This document shows positions 53,504 through 62,749 of a stretch of DNA of 64,000 nt, in pieces. Position numbers and translations under genes: made by a program. Where the stretch lies: the NCBI GenBank assembly GCA_041483135.1, contig JBGPFE010000008.1, positions 62,001-126,000 of the forward strand, given 5' to 3'. Numbering within the stretch: position 1 is the first letter of the stretch; every line of letters starts with the position of its first letter. This DNA is from PALSA-1004 sp041483135 (GTDB taxonomy: Bacteria; Pseudomonadota; Gammaproteobacteria; Burkholderiales; SG8-41). Below the pieces are notes generated by a model, which saw nothing but the letters and a program-made list of their open reading frames with translations, did not search any database and was not told the DNA's origin.

Positions 53504-54718
53504 TCACGTTTTTTGCGGCCGGCCGTCGAGCGTGGCGCCGCTCGCGATCATCTGCTCGATGGCGGCGTCGCTGTAGCCCGCTTCGCGCAGGATTTCGACG
53601 CTTTGCTGGCCGATTTTGGGCGCCGGCAAATAATCCTTGCGCGCGCCGCCCGACAGCTTGTTGGGCGGCGCCATGCTCCATATTTTGCCTTCGGTCGGGT
53701 GGTCGACGAGCTTGAGCAGCCCGACATCCTTGAGGTGCGGATCCACCATCAGCTCGTCGAGCGTCTGGTACGGCATCGCGGGCACATCCGACTGGTCGAG
53801 TATCGCGATCCATTCAGCGGTGGTTTTCTGTTTCAGCACCTCGGCGCGAATGCGGAAATATTCGGGCGTGTTCTTGAAGCGCGCCGCGACGGTGCTGAAG
53901 CGCGGATCGGTTTTCAGCTCGGGCCTGCCGATCGCATCGAAAATCGCGAATGCCTGGTCGTTGGTGTTGGCGGAAATACAGATCCAGCCGTCCCTGGTCG
54001 GCAGCGGCCGCGCCGCCGGGTCGAGCAGCCGCGGGTCGCCGGTGGTCCCGAGCGGCGGCTCGAACGTCTTCAGGTACATGTGCTCTTCCAGCACGGACTT
54101 GGCGGTGTTCTCGAACATCGGGATCTCGATCGACTGGCCTTCGCCCGTGCGCTCGCGGTGAAACAGGGACATCAGGATCATCTGCACCGCGATCAATCCC
54201 ACCGTGCGGTCGGCGATCACCATCGGCAGGTAGCGCGGCTCGCCGGCGGCGCGGTGATAGAGCGCCGCGATTCCGGCCGAGCCCTGGATGATCGAATCGT
54301 AGGCGGGCTTGTCGCGGTAGCGGCCGTTCTGCCCGAACCCGAACATGCCGCAGTAGATGATTTTCGGGTTGATCTTGCGCACGTCGGCGTAACCGAGCTT
54401 GAGGCGCGCCATCGCCGCCGGCCGCATGTTCCAGATCAGCACGTCGGTGCGCTCGAGCAGCTTCAGCAGCGCTTCCTTCGCGCCGGGTTTTTTGAGATCG
54501 AGGACGAGGCTGCGCTTGTTGCGGTTGAGGTGCAGGAATTTGCCCGACATGCCCGGCGTGACGCCGTGGCCGCCGAGCGTGCGCACGATGTCGCCGCCCG
54601 GCGCTTCGACCTTGATCACATCGGCGCCGTAATCGGCCATGATCTGGGTCGCGAGCGGCCCGACCACGACCGAAGTCAGATCGACGATGCGTATGCCTTC
54701 GAGCGGACCCCCGGCCAT
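53504..54718 (-). CDS. CaiB/BaiF-type class III CoA-transferase
   Basis: This protein of 404 residues starts at the ATG at 54718 (MAGGPLEGIRIVDLTSVVVGP). A longer open frame upstream overlaps the next gene and is not used. The class III features are IMADYGADVIKVEAPGGDIVR, LNRNKRSLVLDLKK and the catalytic Asp region PAYDSIIQG (about Asp141). It transfers CoA between carboxylic acids. Its start overlaps the stop of the hydratase gene, giving a coupled pair. Confidence 0.91.
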   Translation of the reverse strand: MAGGPLEGIRIVDLTSVVVGPLATQIMADYGADVIKVEAPGGDIVRTLGGHGVTPGMSGKFLHLNRNKRSLVLDLKKPGAKEALLKLLERTDVLIWNMRPAAMARLKLGYADVRKINPKIIYCGMFGFGQNGRYRDKPAYDSIIQGSAGIAALYHRAAGEPRYLPMVIADRTVGLIAVQMILMSLFHRERTGEGQSIEIPMFENTAKSVLEEHMYLKTFEPPLGTTGDPRLLDPAARPLPTRDGWICISANTNDQAFAIFDAIGRPELKTDPRFSTVAARFKNTPEYFRIRAEVLKQKTTAEWIAILDQSDVPAMPYQTLDELMVDPHLKDVGLLKLVDHPTEGKIWSMAPPNKLSGGARKDYLPAPKIGQQSVEILREAGYSDAAIEQMIASGATLDGRPQKT

Positions 54719-55569
54719 CAGCGAAACTCCGCGGTTGCGTTGGTCGCGAGCGCGCCGGTGTGGTCCATCACCCACAGCTTGGCGCTCTTGCCGTCGGCGG
54801 CCGGTTCCCCGCACAACGTAAACGGGTGATTGGCGAACATCGCGCGCACATTGCGCGCCGACACGTACTTGACCGGGGCCGCCGCGTGCATGCGCGCCAG
54901 CTCGAACAACAGCAGGTTGGTCAGGCCGCCGTTCTGCACGAGGCCCGGATAGCCTTCGGTCTGTGTCACGTACGGATGGTCGTAATGAATGCGGTGGCCG
55001 TTGAACGTGAGCGCCGAATAGCGGAACAACACCACCGGGTCGGGTGTGAATACTTTCTTCCATACCGCGGTGCCCGGCGCGGGTTGCGGGGGCGGGGGAG
55101 GCGCCTTGGGATCCGGTTCTTCGCGGTAGACGACGTCCATTTCTTCCGTGATCGCGAGCCCGCGCGGGCTCAATATGTCGGTTTTCACAATGACGAATAC
55201 CATCTGGCCGCTGCGTCCCTGCTTGACGGTGACTTCCTTGATGGATGCTTCCTTGCGCACTTCGTCGCCGATGCGCAGCGGGTCGTGCATCCACGTGCGC
55301 CGGCCCGCATTCATGCGGCGCGGCAGCGGGACGGGCGGCAGAAAATCGCCGCGCTGCGGGTGGCCGTCGGGCCCGATCTGCGACTGGCGCACCACGCGCG
55401 GGAACAGCAGGCAATGCCAGCCGGGCGGGAGCGGGTCCCCCATCTTCGGCAGCGGGTCGTCGCGGTCGAGCATCGCGGCGAGGCGATGGACCGCCGGAAC
55501 CGTCACGTAGTCAACGTCGGATTCCTTCTGGCCGATCCACTCTTTGAGCTTTTCGAGGTCCTGGGTCAC
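54718..55569 (-). CDS. MaoC/FAS1-type hydratase (mesaconyl-/itaconyl-CoA hydratase-like)
   Basis: This protein of 283 residues has a hot-dog fold in two parts. An N-terminal dehydratase-like half has DPLPKMGDPLPPGWHCLLFPRV and RRTWMHDPLRIGDE. A Pro-rich linker (PDPKAPPPPPQPAPG) leads to a C-terminal half with the hydratase motif FRYSALTFNGHRIHYDHPY and HGPL-type region QNGGLTNLLL. Relatives hydrate mesaconyl-C4-CoA or itaconyl-CoA. With the CoA-transferase it fits activation and hydration of a C4-C5 dicarboxylate; substrate is inference. Confidence 0.87.
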   Translation of the reverse strand: MTQDLEKLKEWIGQKESDVDYVTVPAVHRLAAMLDRDDPLPKMGDPLPPGWHCLLFPRVVRQSQIGPDGHPQRGDFLPPVPLPRRMNAGRRTWMHDPLRIGDEVRKEASIKEVTVKQGRSGQMVFVIVKTDILSPRGLAITEEMDVVYREEPDPKAPPPPPQPAPGTAVWKKVFTPDPVVLFRYSALTFNGHRIHYDHPYVTQTEGYPGLVQNGGLTNLLLFELARMHAAAPVKYVSARNVRAMFANHPFTLCGEPAADGKSAKLWVMDHTGALATNATAEFR

Positions 55570-55669
55570 GCCGCATGTCTCCCGGTGAGATGTGAGTTTT
55601 CCTGAGCGAGGCGTGATTTTAGCAACGTTTGCGCGTTCCCTGACGCCGCGTGCGCCACGATGGGAGAAA

Positions 55670-56650
55670 TCAGTCGGCCTTGGCGCCTGATTCTTTCACC
55701 GCCTTGCCCCACTTCGCGATCTCGGCCTTGATGTAGGCGGCGAACTGCGCGCGCGTGTCGCCGACCGGCGTGAAAGCGAGCGTCGCGAGGCGCTCTTTCA
55801 CATCCGGCTGATTCAGGATGTGCACCATCTCCTTGTTCAGCTTGTCGAGGATCGCGGCCGGCGTTTTGGCGGGCGCGGCGATCCCGATCCAGCCCACCGC
55901 CTCGAATTTCGGATAGCCGGATTCGGCTATCGTCGGCACGTCCGGCAGAAACGGCGAGCGCGCGAGCGTACCGATGCCAAGGCCGCGCAGCCTGCCCGAG
56001 AGTATGTGCGGACGCACGGCGGGGATTGCATCGAACATCACCGGGATCTGACCGCCGATCACCTGCCCATCCGCTTCGGCGCTGCCTTTGAACGGCACGT
56101 GGTTGATCGTGATGCCGGCGGCGGCGCGGAACATTTCCATCGTCAGGTGGCTCGTCGAGCCGGCGCCGAGCGATGCGTAATTGATCTGCGCGGGTTTGTC
56201 TCTCGCCGCCGCCACGAATTCCTTGACCGTTTTGAATGGCGCGGACGGGTTCGCGACGAGCGTCTGCGGCGTGAGGCCCAGGTTCGCGATCGGCGCGAAA
56301 TCCTTGATTGCGTCGTACGGCAGCTTCGAGTACAGCGTCGGGTTGATGCCGAACGCGCTGGAGACCGCCATCGTCAGCGTGTAGCCATCGGGCGGCGCCT
56401 TCGCGCCCATCTCGGTGCCGACGATGCCGCCCGCGCCGGGACGATTATCGACGATCACCTGCTGGCCCCAATCATCGCCCAATTTCTGCCCGATGATGCG
56501 GGCGAGAATATCGGTCGAAGTGCCGGGCGTGAACTGCGCGATGATGCGGATCGGTTTGGCCGGATATTCGCTGCTCGAGGCGTGCGGGGCGATCAGGCAC
56601 GCGATGAAACCGGATGCTGCGGCAAGACAGCGGCGTTTGGCTGCGGTCAT
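55670..56650 (-). CDS. Bug-family periplasmic binding protein (TctC-like)
   Basis: This protein of 326 residues starts at the ATG at 56650, behind GGAGGAAC; a frame open to 56734 has no ribosome site. The signal peptide is followed by YPAKPIRIIAQFTPGTSTDILARIIGQKLGDDWGQQVIVDNRPGAGG. It lies 100 bases upstream of the hydratase gene and runs in the same direction. Confidence 0.92.
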   Translation of the reverse strand: MTAAKRRCLAAASGFIACLIAPHASSSEYPAKPIRIIAQFTPGTSTDILARIIGQKLGDDWGQQVIVDNRPGAGGIVGTEMGAKAPPDGYTLTMAVSSAFGINPTLYSKLPYDAIKDFAPIANLGLTPQTLVANPSAPFKTVKEFVAAARDKPAQINYASLGAGSTSHLTMEMFRAAAGITINHVPFKGSAEADGQVIGGQIPVMFDAIPAVRPHILSGRLRGLGIGTLARSPFLPDVPTIAESGYPKFEAVGWIGIAAPAKTPAAILDKLNKEMVHILNQPDVKERLATLAFTPVGDTRAQFAAYIKAEIAKWGKAVKESGAKAD

Positions 56651-56829
56651 GTTGTTCCTCCGTGGGGTGGGGCGGCGTTGCGGGGCGCCCGCGTTCGTTG
56701 AGTTGGGGGTGCCGGCGTATACTGACCGACGCAAAAACGGGTGTCAATCAAACGAACCGTGAAGAGACGGGGCAAGCTCGTGCGCGAAGCGGGAATCAAA
56801 GCGGAATAACGAAAGGAGTTGCAGCGATC

Positions 56830-57204
56830 ATGCAGTGGAAATTCGAATTACTGATGAAGCCGCCCGCGATCCCGCTCACCGAAGGCCCGGTGTGGGACGG
56901 CGAGCACATTTACTTCACGCACATCCGCGCGAGCCGCATCATGCGCTACGACCCGAAGGGCGGCGCGATCACGGAATGGCGCACCGGCACCAACCGCACT
57001 AACGGCCTCGCGTTCGACGCGCAGGGGCGGCTCTTCGGCTGCTGCTCGGGCGGGCGCGTGCTCGAGACGCATCCGGTGCCGGCGCTCCGCCCGACCAACT
57101 GCTGTTTCGGCGGCCCGGACATGACTACGCTCTTCGTCACCACCACGCAGGGCCATTTCTTCAGGGCCGAAACGAATCGCGTGGGTTGGGCGATGTATCC
57201 GTAA
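56830..57204 (+). pseudogene. Internally deleted SMP-30/gluconolactonase-like gene
   Basis: The reading frame encodes only 124 residues from the ATG at 56830. The first part (PPAIPLTEGPVWDGEHIYFTHIRASRIMRYD and NGLAFDAQGRLFGCCSGGR) is the N-terminal third of an SMP-30/gluconolactonase beta-propeller. It then jumps to RPTNCCFGGPDMTTLFVTT, which belongs to the last third. About 150 or more residues are missing, without a frameshift. The propeller cannot close, so the product is probably non-functional. Confidence 0.7.
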
Positions 57205-57260
57205 AGTAATAGTTCAAGAACTGATCCTTCAAGACACGCGAGCGCGGCCCGCAGGAGTTT

Positions 57261-57725
57261 ATGATCGAGGTTAACGAGCGTATCGACGTGCCATCGGCGC
57301 CGCGGATCGTGTGGGACCTGCTGGCGGACCCGCGCGCGGTGGTCGATTGCGTGTCCGGAGCGGCGCTGGGCGATCAGCACGACGACGGATCATTCGATGC
57401 GCACCTGACGGTCAAGTTCGGCCCTGCCAAGGTGACTTTTCGCGCGCGGGTCGGGCTGGAGCTTGATGCCGCGGCGATGACCGGACGCGTCAGCTCGAAA
57501 GGCAAGGACAACCAGGGCGGGACGCGCTTTAAAGCCGCGATGACCTTCAAGGTCCTGCCGCAGGCGGAAGCGCCGGGATCGACGATCGCGATCGAGGCGC
57601 GGGTCGAAATTTCCGGCCGGCTCGCAACAGTGGTCGAAGGAGGAGCTGGACTGGTCGTCAAGCGCATGACGGCGGACTTTTCGGAGCGGCTCGCCGCGCG
57701 TTGCGCCGAAGCGAGCGCGGCTTAG
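57261..57725 (+). CDS. SRPBCC-fold protein (CoxG-like)
   Basis: This protein of 154 residues begins MIEVNERIDVPSAPRIVWDLLADPRAVVDCVSGAAL. It continues KFGPAKVTFRARVGLELD and ends with VEGGAGLVVKRMTADFSERLAARC, typical of the CoxG/SRPBCC family. Some members help mature molybdenum hydroxylases. Here no such hydroxylase is near; it lies between the deleted SMP-30 gene and the ThDP enzyme, and its role is open. Confidence 0.82.
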   Translation: MIEVNERIDVPSAPRIVWDLLADPRAVVDCVSGAALGDQHDDGSFDAHLTVKFGPAKVTFRARVGLELDAAAMTGRVSSKGKDNQGGTRFKAAMTFKVLPQAEAPGSTIAIEARVEISGRLATVVEGGAGLVVKRMTADFSERLAARCAEASAA

Positions 57726-57783
57726 GCTCGCAGCATCGCAGTTGCAGTGCATACGAACGTGACATTTCAATAAAGGGAGAAAC

Positions 57784-59433
57784 ATGAAGGTTTATCAAAG
57801 GCTCGCCGCCGCATTCAAGGCGGAAGGCGTATCGCACGTCTTCGGTCTCATGGGCGACGGCAACATGTACTGGATGCACGAGCTCGACAAGCTCGGCGTC
57901 AAGCTGCTCGAAGTGCGCCACGAGGGCGCCGGCCTCGGCATGGCCGACGGCTGGGCGCGCGCGACGCACACGCCCGGGGTCGCCACCGCAACCTGCGGCC
58001 CCGGCGTGACGCAGCTCGCGACCGCGTTCGTCACGGCGGCCCGCGCGCAATCGCCGCTCGTCGCCTTTTGCGGCGAGCATCCGACGAGCGACGACGAGTA
58101 CAACCAGCGGCTCGACCAGTCGCGCTTCGCCGCCGGCTGCGAAGCGGGTTTCGTGCGCATGGCGACGCCCGACGCCGCGGACGACGCCGTGCGCAAAGCG
58201 TTTTATCTCGCGCGGCTCGAATCGCGCCCGATCATGCTGAGCGCGCCGATGGACGTGCAGCAGAAGGAGTTCGACGACGATGAGCCGTACAAGCCGTCCT
58301 CCACGCTGCTGCCGCTGCGCGCCGGGATGCCGGACCCCGCCATGCTCGAGAAGGCGGCCGCCATCGTCGCCGGCAGCAAGAAGCCGGTGATCGTCGTCGG
58401 GCGCGGCGCGAAGTGGTCGGGCGCGGGCGATGCCGTGCTGAAGCTCGCCGGACGCATCGGCGCGCTGGTCGCCACTTCGCTGATGGCGAAGACGTGGCTC
58501 TCCGAAGACGAATATCACGTCGGCGTTTCCGGCACCTACGCGACGCGCACCGCGATACAGCTCTTCGAGGAAGCCGACTGCGTGATCGGCATCGGCGCGA
58601 GTCTGAACCGCTACACGACCGAGCACGGCTATCTCTACCCCAACGCGCGCTACGTGCACATGGACTCCAAGCCGCACGTGATGATGAGCGGCGGCCGCTC
58701 CGCCGATTGCTATCTGCAGACGGATGCGAAGGCCGGCGTCGAAGCGCTGGACAGCCTGCTCGCGAAGCGGTCGTTCAAGCAGACCGGTTTCCGCACCGGC
58801 GAAGTCAAGGAGCGGCTCGCCAACGCGCTCGACGACCGTACGCAATTCCCGCTCGAGCCGGGCACCGCCGATCCGCGCCCGGTCTGCCTCGCGCTCGACG
58901 AGATGGTGCCGGCGGAATATGCCCTTTACACCGGCAGCGGCGCGAGCGCGGGCTTCTCGAACATCCTGTTCAGCCGCCGGCGTCCCGTGGTGCTCGCGAG
59001 CCATTTCTTCGGCTGCATCGGCCAGATGATGCCGGCCGCGATGGGCGCGGTCGCGGCCGCCGGCAACAAGCCGGGGCTGCTTGTCGATGGCGACGCGAGC
59101 ATCATGATGCACCTCGCCGAGTTCGAGACGATGGTGCGCTACGACATGCCGCTTTTGATCGTCGTCATGAACAACCAGATGCTGGGCGCGGAATATTACA
59201 AGCTCGACGTGCACAAGATGAAGGCCGAGCTCGCGACGATTTCGACGCCCGACCTGGGCGCGGTCGCCGTCGCGATGGGCGGGCGTGGGAAGCTGGCGCG
59301 CAGCGTCGGGGACGTGCGCGCCGCGGTCGCCGAGTGGGTGAAGAAGCCCGGGCCGATGATGATCGACGTGCGCATCTCGCGCAGCGTGGTGACGCTCCCC
59401 TACCGCCGCATTCACTACGGCAAGGACGAGTAG
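57784..59433 (+). CDS. Thiamine diphosphate-dependent enzyme (acetolactate-synthase-like family)
   Basis: This protein of 549 residues starts at the ATG at 57784 behind GGGAG. The N-terminal block FGLMGDGNMYWMHEL and the catalytic Glu47 in EVRHEGAGLGMADGWARAT are present. The central domain has PVIVVGRGAKWSGAGDAVLKLA, and the ThDP/Mg motif reads DGDASIMMHLAEFETMVRYDMP then MNNQ (GDA in place of the usual GDG). The reaction could be a decarboxylase or carboligase; the substrate is not known. It is 58 bp after the SRPBCC gene. Confidence 0.88.
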   Translation: MKVYQRLAAAFKAEGVSHVFGLMGDGNMYWMHELDKLGVKLLEVRHEGAGLGMADGWARATHTPGVATATCGPGVTQLATAFVTAARAQSPLVAFCGEHPTSDDEYNQRLDQSRFAAGCEAGFVRMATPDAADDAVRKAFYLARLESRPIMLSAPMDVQQKEFDDDEPYKPSSTLLPLRAGMPDPAMLEKAAAIVAGSKKPVIVVGRGAKWSGAGDAVLKLAGRIGALVATSLMAKTWLSEDEYHVGVSGTYATRTAIQLFEEADCVIGIGASLNRYTTEHGYLYPNARYVHMDSKPHVMMSGGRSADCYLQTDAKAGVEALDSLLAKRSFKQTGFRTGEVKERLANALDDRTQFPLEPGTADPRPVCLALDEMVPAEYALYTGSGASAGFSNILFSRRRPVVLASHFFGCIGQMMPAAMGAVAAAGNKPGLLVDGDASIMMHLAEFETMVRYDMPLLIVVMNNQMLGAEYYKLDVHKMKAELATISTPDLGAVAVAMGGRGKLARSVGDVRAAVAEWVKKPGPMMIDVRISRSVVTLPYRRIHYGKDE

Positions 59434-59453
59434 CGCGCCGGCGCGATTGCCGC

Positions 59454-60182
59454 CTACTTCGCGACCGTCACGCCGCGGATTCCGTTCTTCTCGATCGTGC
59501 GGGCGACGAGGCCCGAGGCTTTGGCGTCGTCGACGAACGCGCACAGGTACTGCGCGCCAACGTCGTGGCCTTTCGGCGTGCCGACCGCCTGCTGGACCGC
59601 GGTGAAGCGGCCCGGAAGTATGCGCGATCCCGGCAGGTTGCCGCGGTCCTTCTCGAGCCGCGACTTGAGGCCCGCGAGCGCTTCCAGCTTGTCGGCGACG
59701 AAAACCTTGAACGCAGCGTCCGCGGTTGCCGCGTGCACGAGGCGCGCGTGCTGCAGATTGCGTTGCAAGAACAAGTCGTATGCGGCCTTGGCCGTCACGG
59801 CGATGCGCGCGCCTTCGCGGTCAACGTCGGCGATCGCCTTGAGCTTCGATCCCGGCGGCACCAGGTAGGTCGATTCGATCTCGAGATAAGGCGCGGTGAA
59901 GCTGATCTGCTTCGCGCGCTGCGGCTCGGCGCCGAGGAACGCCACCTCCCACGCGCCCGCGCCCGCCGAATCGGCGAGTTCGCCGGCGGACTCGTAGGTA
60001 ACGATCTCGACGGGCACGCCGAGTCGCCGGCCGAGCTCCGCCGCGAGATCGAGCGCGATGCCGCTCGGCGCGCGCGTGACCTTGTCCCGCGCGGTGAGCA
60101 GGTTGTTGCTGAAGTTGATGCCCACGCGCAACTTGCCGGATGGAGCGAGGTCGGCGCGCGCGGCGGCTACAGTGACGGTCAT
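59454..60182 (-). CDS. Solute-binding protein family 3-like protein without evident signal peptide
   Basis: This protein of 242 residues has the family 3 fold: LRVGINFSNNLLTARDK, GIALDLAAELGRRLGVPVEIVTY, AFLGAEPQRAKQISFTAPYLEIESTYLVP and a C-terminal lobe. A signal peptide would be expected, but the first 15 residues are only weakly hydrophobic (TVTVAAARADLAPSG). It is convergent with the ThDP gene. Either the protein is cytoplasmic, or the true start differs. Confidence 0.78.
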   Translation of the reverse strand: MTVTVAAARADLAPSGKLRVGINFSNNLLTARDKVTRAPSGIALDLAAELGRRLGVPVEIVTYESAGELADSAGAGAWEVAFLGAEPQRAKQISFTAPYLEIESTYLVPPGSKLKAIADVDREGARIAVTAKAAYDLFLQRNLQHARLVHAATADAAFKVFVADKLEALAGLKSRLEKDRGNLPGSRILPGRFTAVQQAVGTPKGHDVGAQYLCAFVDDAKASGLVARTIEKNGIRGVTVAK

Positions 60183-60242
60183 GATCGGCTTCCTCTCGAT
60201 GGCGAAGGCGCAACTTTAACTCATGCGCCGGCCGCCCGCCGC

Positions 60243-61220
60243 TCATTGCGCGGCGTCAGCCGCGATCCCCGCGCTCTTGATCACCGCGCGCCAGCGCGCG
60301 GTCTCCGCCGCGATCAGCTCGCGGAAAGATGCGGAGGTGCCGGGCATCGCTTCGACGCCCTGATCGAGCAGGCGCTGCACCACGCCGGGATCCGCCAGCG
60401 CGCGGTTCAGCTCGGCGTTAAGCCGCGCGACGATGGCCGCCGGCGTCGCCGCGGGCGCGAGCAGCCCGTACCAGGTATTGCAGTCGAATCCGGGAAACGT
60501 CTCCGCGACCGGCGGGAATCCCGGCGCGACCCGCGTGGGCTTCGGCGTGGCGACGGCGATCACCCGCAGGCGCCCGGCCTTGATGAACGCCGCGACCTGC
60601 GGCGTGCCCGAGAACATCACTTGCACCTGTCCGGCGACGAGGTCCGTCACCGCGGGCGCGCCGCCCTTGTAGGGCACGTGCACGAACTTGACGCCGGCCA
60701 GGCTGTTCAGCAGCTCGATGCCGAGGTGGTTCGGGGTGCCGACCCCGGGCGATGCGAAATTGAGCTTGCCGGGCTGGGCTTTCGCGAGCTCGATGAGGTC
60801 TTTCACGCTGGAGACCGGCAGCGCCGGGTTGACGACCAGCAGGAACGGCACGTACACGATGAGGCCGACCGGCGCGAAGTCCTTGAGCGGCTCGAACGGC
60901 ATCTTCACACCGAGCGCGGGATTCACCGCGAGCCCCGCCGAGGTTCCGAACGTGAGCGTGTAGCCGTCCGGCGCCGATCTTGCGCCGAGCGCGACGCCGA
61001 TCAGCGTGCCCGCGCCCGGCCGGTTGTCGACCACGATCTGGCTTCCCAGCAGCTCGCCGAGCCTGGCTGCGACCTCGCGCGCGACGAAATCCGTGGTTCC
61101 GCCCGGCGGATAGGGCACGATCAGGCGCAGCGGCTTAGTCGGGTACAGCGCCTGCGCCTGCGCGCACGCAGCGGCGAGCAGCGCCGGCAGCAACAACATC
61201 CGAATGAGCGCGATTTCCAC
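60243..61220 (-). CDS. Bug-family periplasmic binding protein (TctC-like)
   Basis: The GTG at 61220, with GAGG seven bases before it, gives 325 residues, the family length; an ATG at 61199 is the alternative. The signal peptide MLLLPALLAAACAQAQA is followed by YPTKPLRLIVPYPPGGTTDFVAREVAARLGELLGSQIVVDNRPGAG. C-terminal blocks include FPPVAETFPGFDCNTWYGLLAP. It lies 60 bp upstream of the family 3-like gene in the same direction. Confidence 0.91.
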   Translation of the reverse strand: MEIALIRMLLLPALLAAACAQAQALYPTKPLRLIVPYPPGGTTDFVAREVAARLGELLGSQIVVDNRPGAGTLIGVALGARSAPDGYTLTFGTSAGLAVNPALGVKMPFEPLKDFAPVGLIVYVPFLLVVNPALPVSSVKDLIELAKAQPGKLNFASPGVGTPNHLGIELLNSLAGVKFVHVPYKGGAPAVTDLVAGQVQVMFSGTPQVAAFIKAGRLRVIAVATPKPTRVAPGFPPVAETFPGFDCNTWYGLLAPAATPAAIVARLNAELNRALADPGVVQRLLDQGVEAMPGTSASFRELIAAETARWRAVIKSAGIAADAAQ

Positions 61221-61324
61221 AGCGTGCCTCACGGCGGGTTGCAAGTCGCCTAACCGTAGCACAGCGTTTGTCAGGGCCGCAAACGCAAGCGGCGACAGCC
61301 CGGCGCGGCGAAACGGGGCCAAGT

Positions 61325-61389
61325 CTTGAAATATCAGTTTTTGCTTTCCGCTAACCCGTCGCCACCGGTCACATCGGCGGGCCGGCCGC
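61325..61389 (+). repeat. Direct repeat A (about 65 bp), left of the R-M region
   Basis: The stretch with TATCAG then CCGCTAACCCGTCGCC is about 80% identical by eye to bases 63908-63971, in the same orientation. The two copies bracket a hypothetical gene and the restriction-modification pair. Confidence 0.7.
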
Positions 61390-61403
61390 AATGATTGCGC
61401 GGA

Positions 61404-61940
61404 TCAATGCACGATTTTCTTCTCGCGCGACGCAGTGGTTGCTGCGGTATCGCCAGCGTCACTGGCTGCCGGCGCAGGCGCGGCTGACTGATCGAGCCCC
61501 CAGTCCGCGTTCTTCTGCAATTTATCGAGCAGCACGCCGATCTGCTGCGCGAGTTTGCGCGGCAGGCACAGGTTGACGTCTTTTCCGTTCGGCAGAATCA
61601 TGTCCAGCGATAGATCGTCGGCTTTCTCCGCTGCAGTCAGCTTGACCACCAGCGCAGGCGTTTGACCCAACGGGAAAGTGGCGCCGGGCTGGAATTGATC
61701 GTCCAGCTTCGTTTGCGCCTTGACCGCCTCTTGCTCGAACTCGGCGACGGTTTGCGCGATCTGCGGAGGAAATTTCTCGGCGATCGCGCGCGCCGCGGCG
61801 GCGTGGATCGCGGCGAGCAACTGGCCGGTGACCGGCCGCGTCAGCCAGAACCGGAATTCTTCCCGCGCGTCCGTACTCAGACGCAACAGGATGCGGTCTT
61901 CCGCCGCTACGTAAGTGCCGTTCAGCTGTTTGATACCCAT
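61404..61940 (-). CDS. Hypothetical protein
   Basis: This protein of 178 residues is not a recognised family. The sequence GTYVAAEDRILLRLSTDAREEFRFWLTRPVTGQLLAAIHAAAARA suggests a beta-start then a helical part. MILPNGKDVNLCLPRKLAQQIGVLLDKLQ and an Ala-rich C-terminal tail follow. It has no signal peptide. It lies between the last Bug gene and the R-M pair. Confidence 0.7.
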   Translation of the reverse strand: MGIKQLNGTYVAAEDRILLRLSTDAREEFRFWLTRPVTGQLLAAIHAAAARAIAEKFPPQIAQTVAEFEQEAVKAQTKLDDQFQPGATFPLGQTPALVVKLTAAEKADDLSLDMILPNGKDVNLCLPRKLAQQIGVLLDKLQKNADWGLDQSAAPAPAASDAGDTAATTASREKKIVH

Positions 61941-62137
61941 GAACGGTTATTCTAACCCGCGCCGCCGCTGCGCATGCCCGGCGCAGCGGGCTCGCCGGTA
62001 ACGTCGGTTGCGACGGTTTGAAGTGGGGATGGGCGATGTATCTGCGAGTCTCGAAGTGAGGAAGTTGGAGATAGAGGGATCAAGGCGTAGTAGCGCAAAC
62101 CCAAACAAGGGCACCCACCCTGAATATTAGAGGCGAA

Positions 62138-62749
62138 CTAAGGTTCAATTCCAACCAGAACCAACGGTACGGCCGGGACACCTCGTCCTTGTCGAATCAC
62201 GTTATAAAATTCCCCCTCGTAATACGCTACACCAGAACTCATTTGGGATTGAAGCGACTTCATCGGAAGAATTTCGATTCCAACGTCGATCTGATCGCCG
62301 ACATAAAACGCAAGATGTTTCACAAATAGGTCGTATGCGACGAACGAGTACTTGCCAAACTGTACTTCTATCGCGACTCTTTCCTTAACAAAGTCGGTTT
62401 GGTTATAGCTGAATATCGGTGTTTCACCGGCAGCCGCAATTTCTTTCTTCTGTTCCTTGGGCGGCATCGTCAGGGTTTTTCTGATCAGCTTCTCGCTTTG
62501 TGTCACCCAGTAACTCACTCGACTTTCTTGCCATTTTTTCTTTCTCAACAGCCCTTTGAATTTCGCATTCATAGCGATAGGGCTATATAACAACTTTCCA
62601 ACCATACCCTTTTCTTTTGAAATCTTTGTCTTGCAAGCGTGCGCGTCTACGAGCTGCACCACCTGCCTCACCTCTGCCCAAAGTTTGGGTTTATGGACCA
62701 GAAGGAACTCTACTCCATTGAGATGAGAATAAACTTGGGCAATTTTCAT
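62138..62749 (-). CDS. Type II restriction endonuclease, BglII/BstYI-like
   Basis: This protein of 203 residues has the D-x8-E-x-Q active site of the BglII/BstYI group: Asp119 in NQTDF, Glu128 and Gln130 in VAIEVQFGKYSF. The spacing is the same as Asp84/Glu93/Gln95 of BglII. C-terminal GVAYYEGEFYNVIRQGRG fits the group. The family cuts GATC-centred sites (BglII AGATCT, BstYI RGATCY). Its start overlaps the methyltransferase stop by four bases. Its DNA is clearly poorer in GC than the neighbourhood, suggesting transfer. Confidence 0.84.
   Translation of the reverse strand: MKIAQVYSHLNGVEFLLVHKPKLWAEVRQVVQLVDAHACKTKISKEKGMVGKLLYSPIAMNAKFKGLLRKKKWQESRVSYWVTQSEKLIRKTLTMPPKEQKKEIAAAGETPIFSYNQTDFVKERVAIEVQFGKYSFVAYDLFVKHLAFYVGDQIDVGIEILPMKSLQSQMSSGVAYYEGEFYNVIRQGRGVPAVPLVLVGIEP

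Noticed and set aside
53504..55414. A 636-residue frame that would extend the CoA-transferase N-terminally
   Set aside because: The extra part overlaps the hydratase gene in another frame and is Arg/Pro-rich. The family N-terminus begins at the ATG at 54718.
58413..61253. A 946-codon open frame on the plus strand
   Set aside because: It runs through the ThDP gene out of frame and antisense to two binding-protein genes. The translation is Arg-rich low-complexity sequence caused by GC-rich codon bias, with no family signature.
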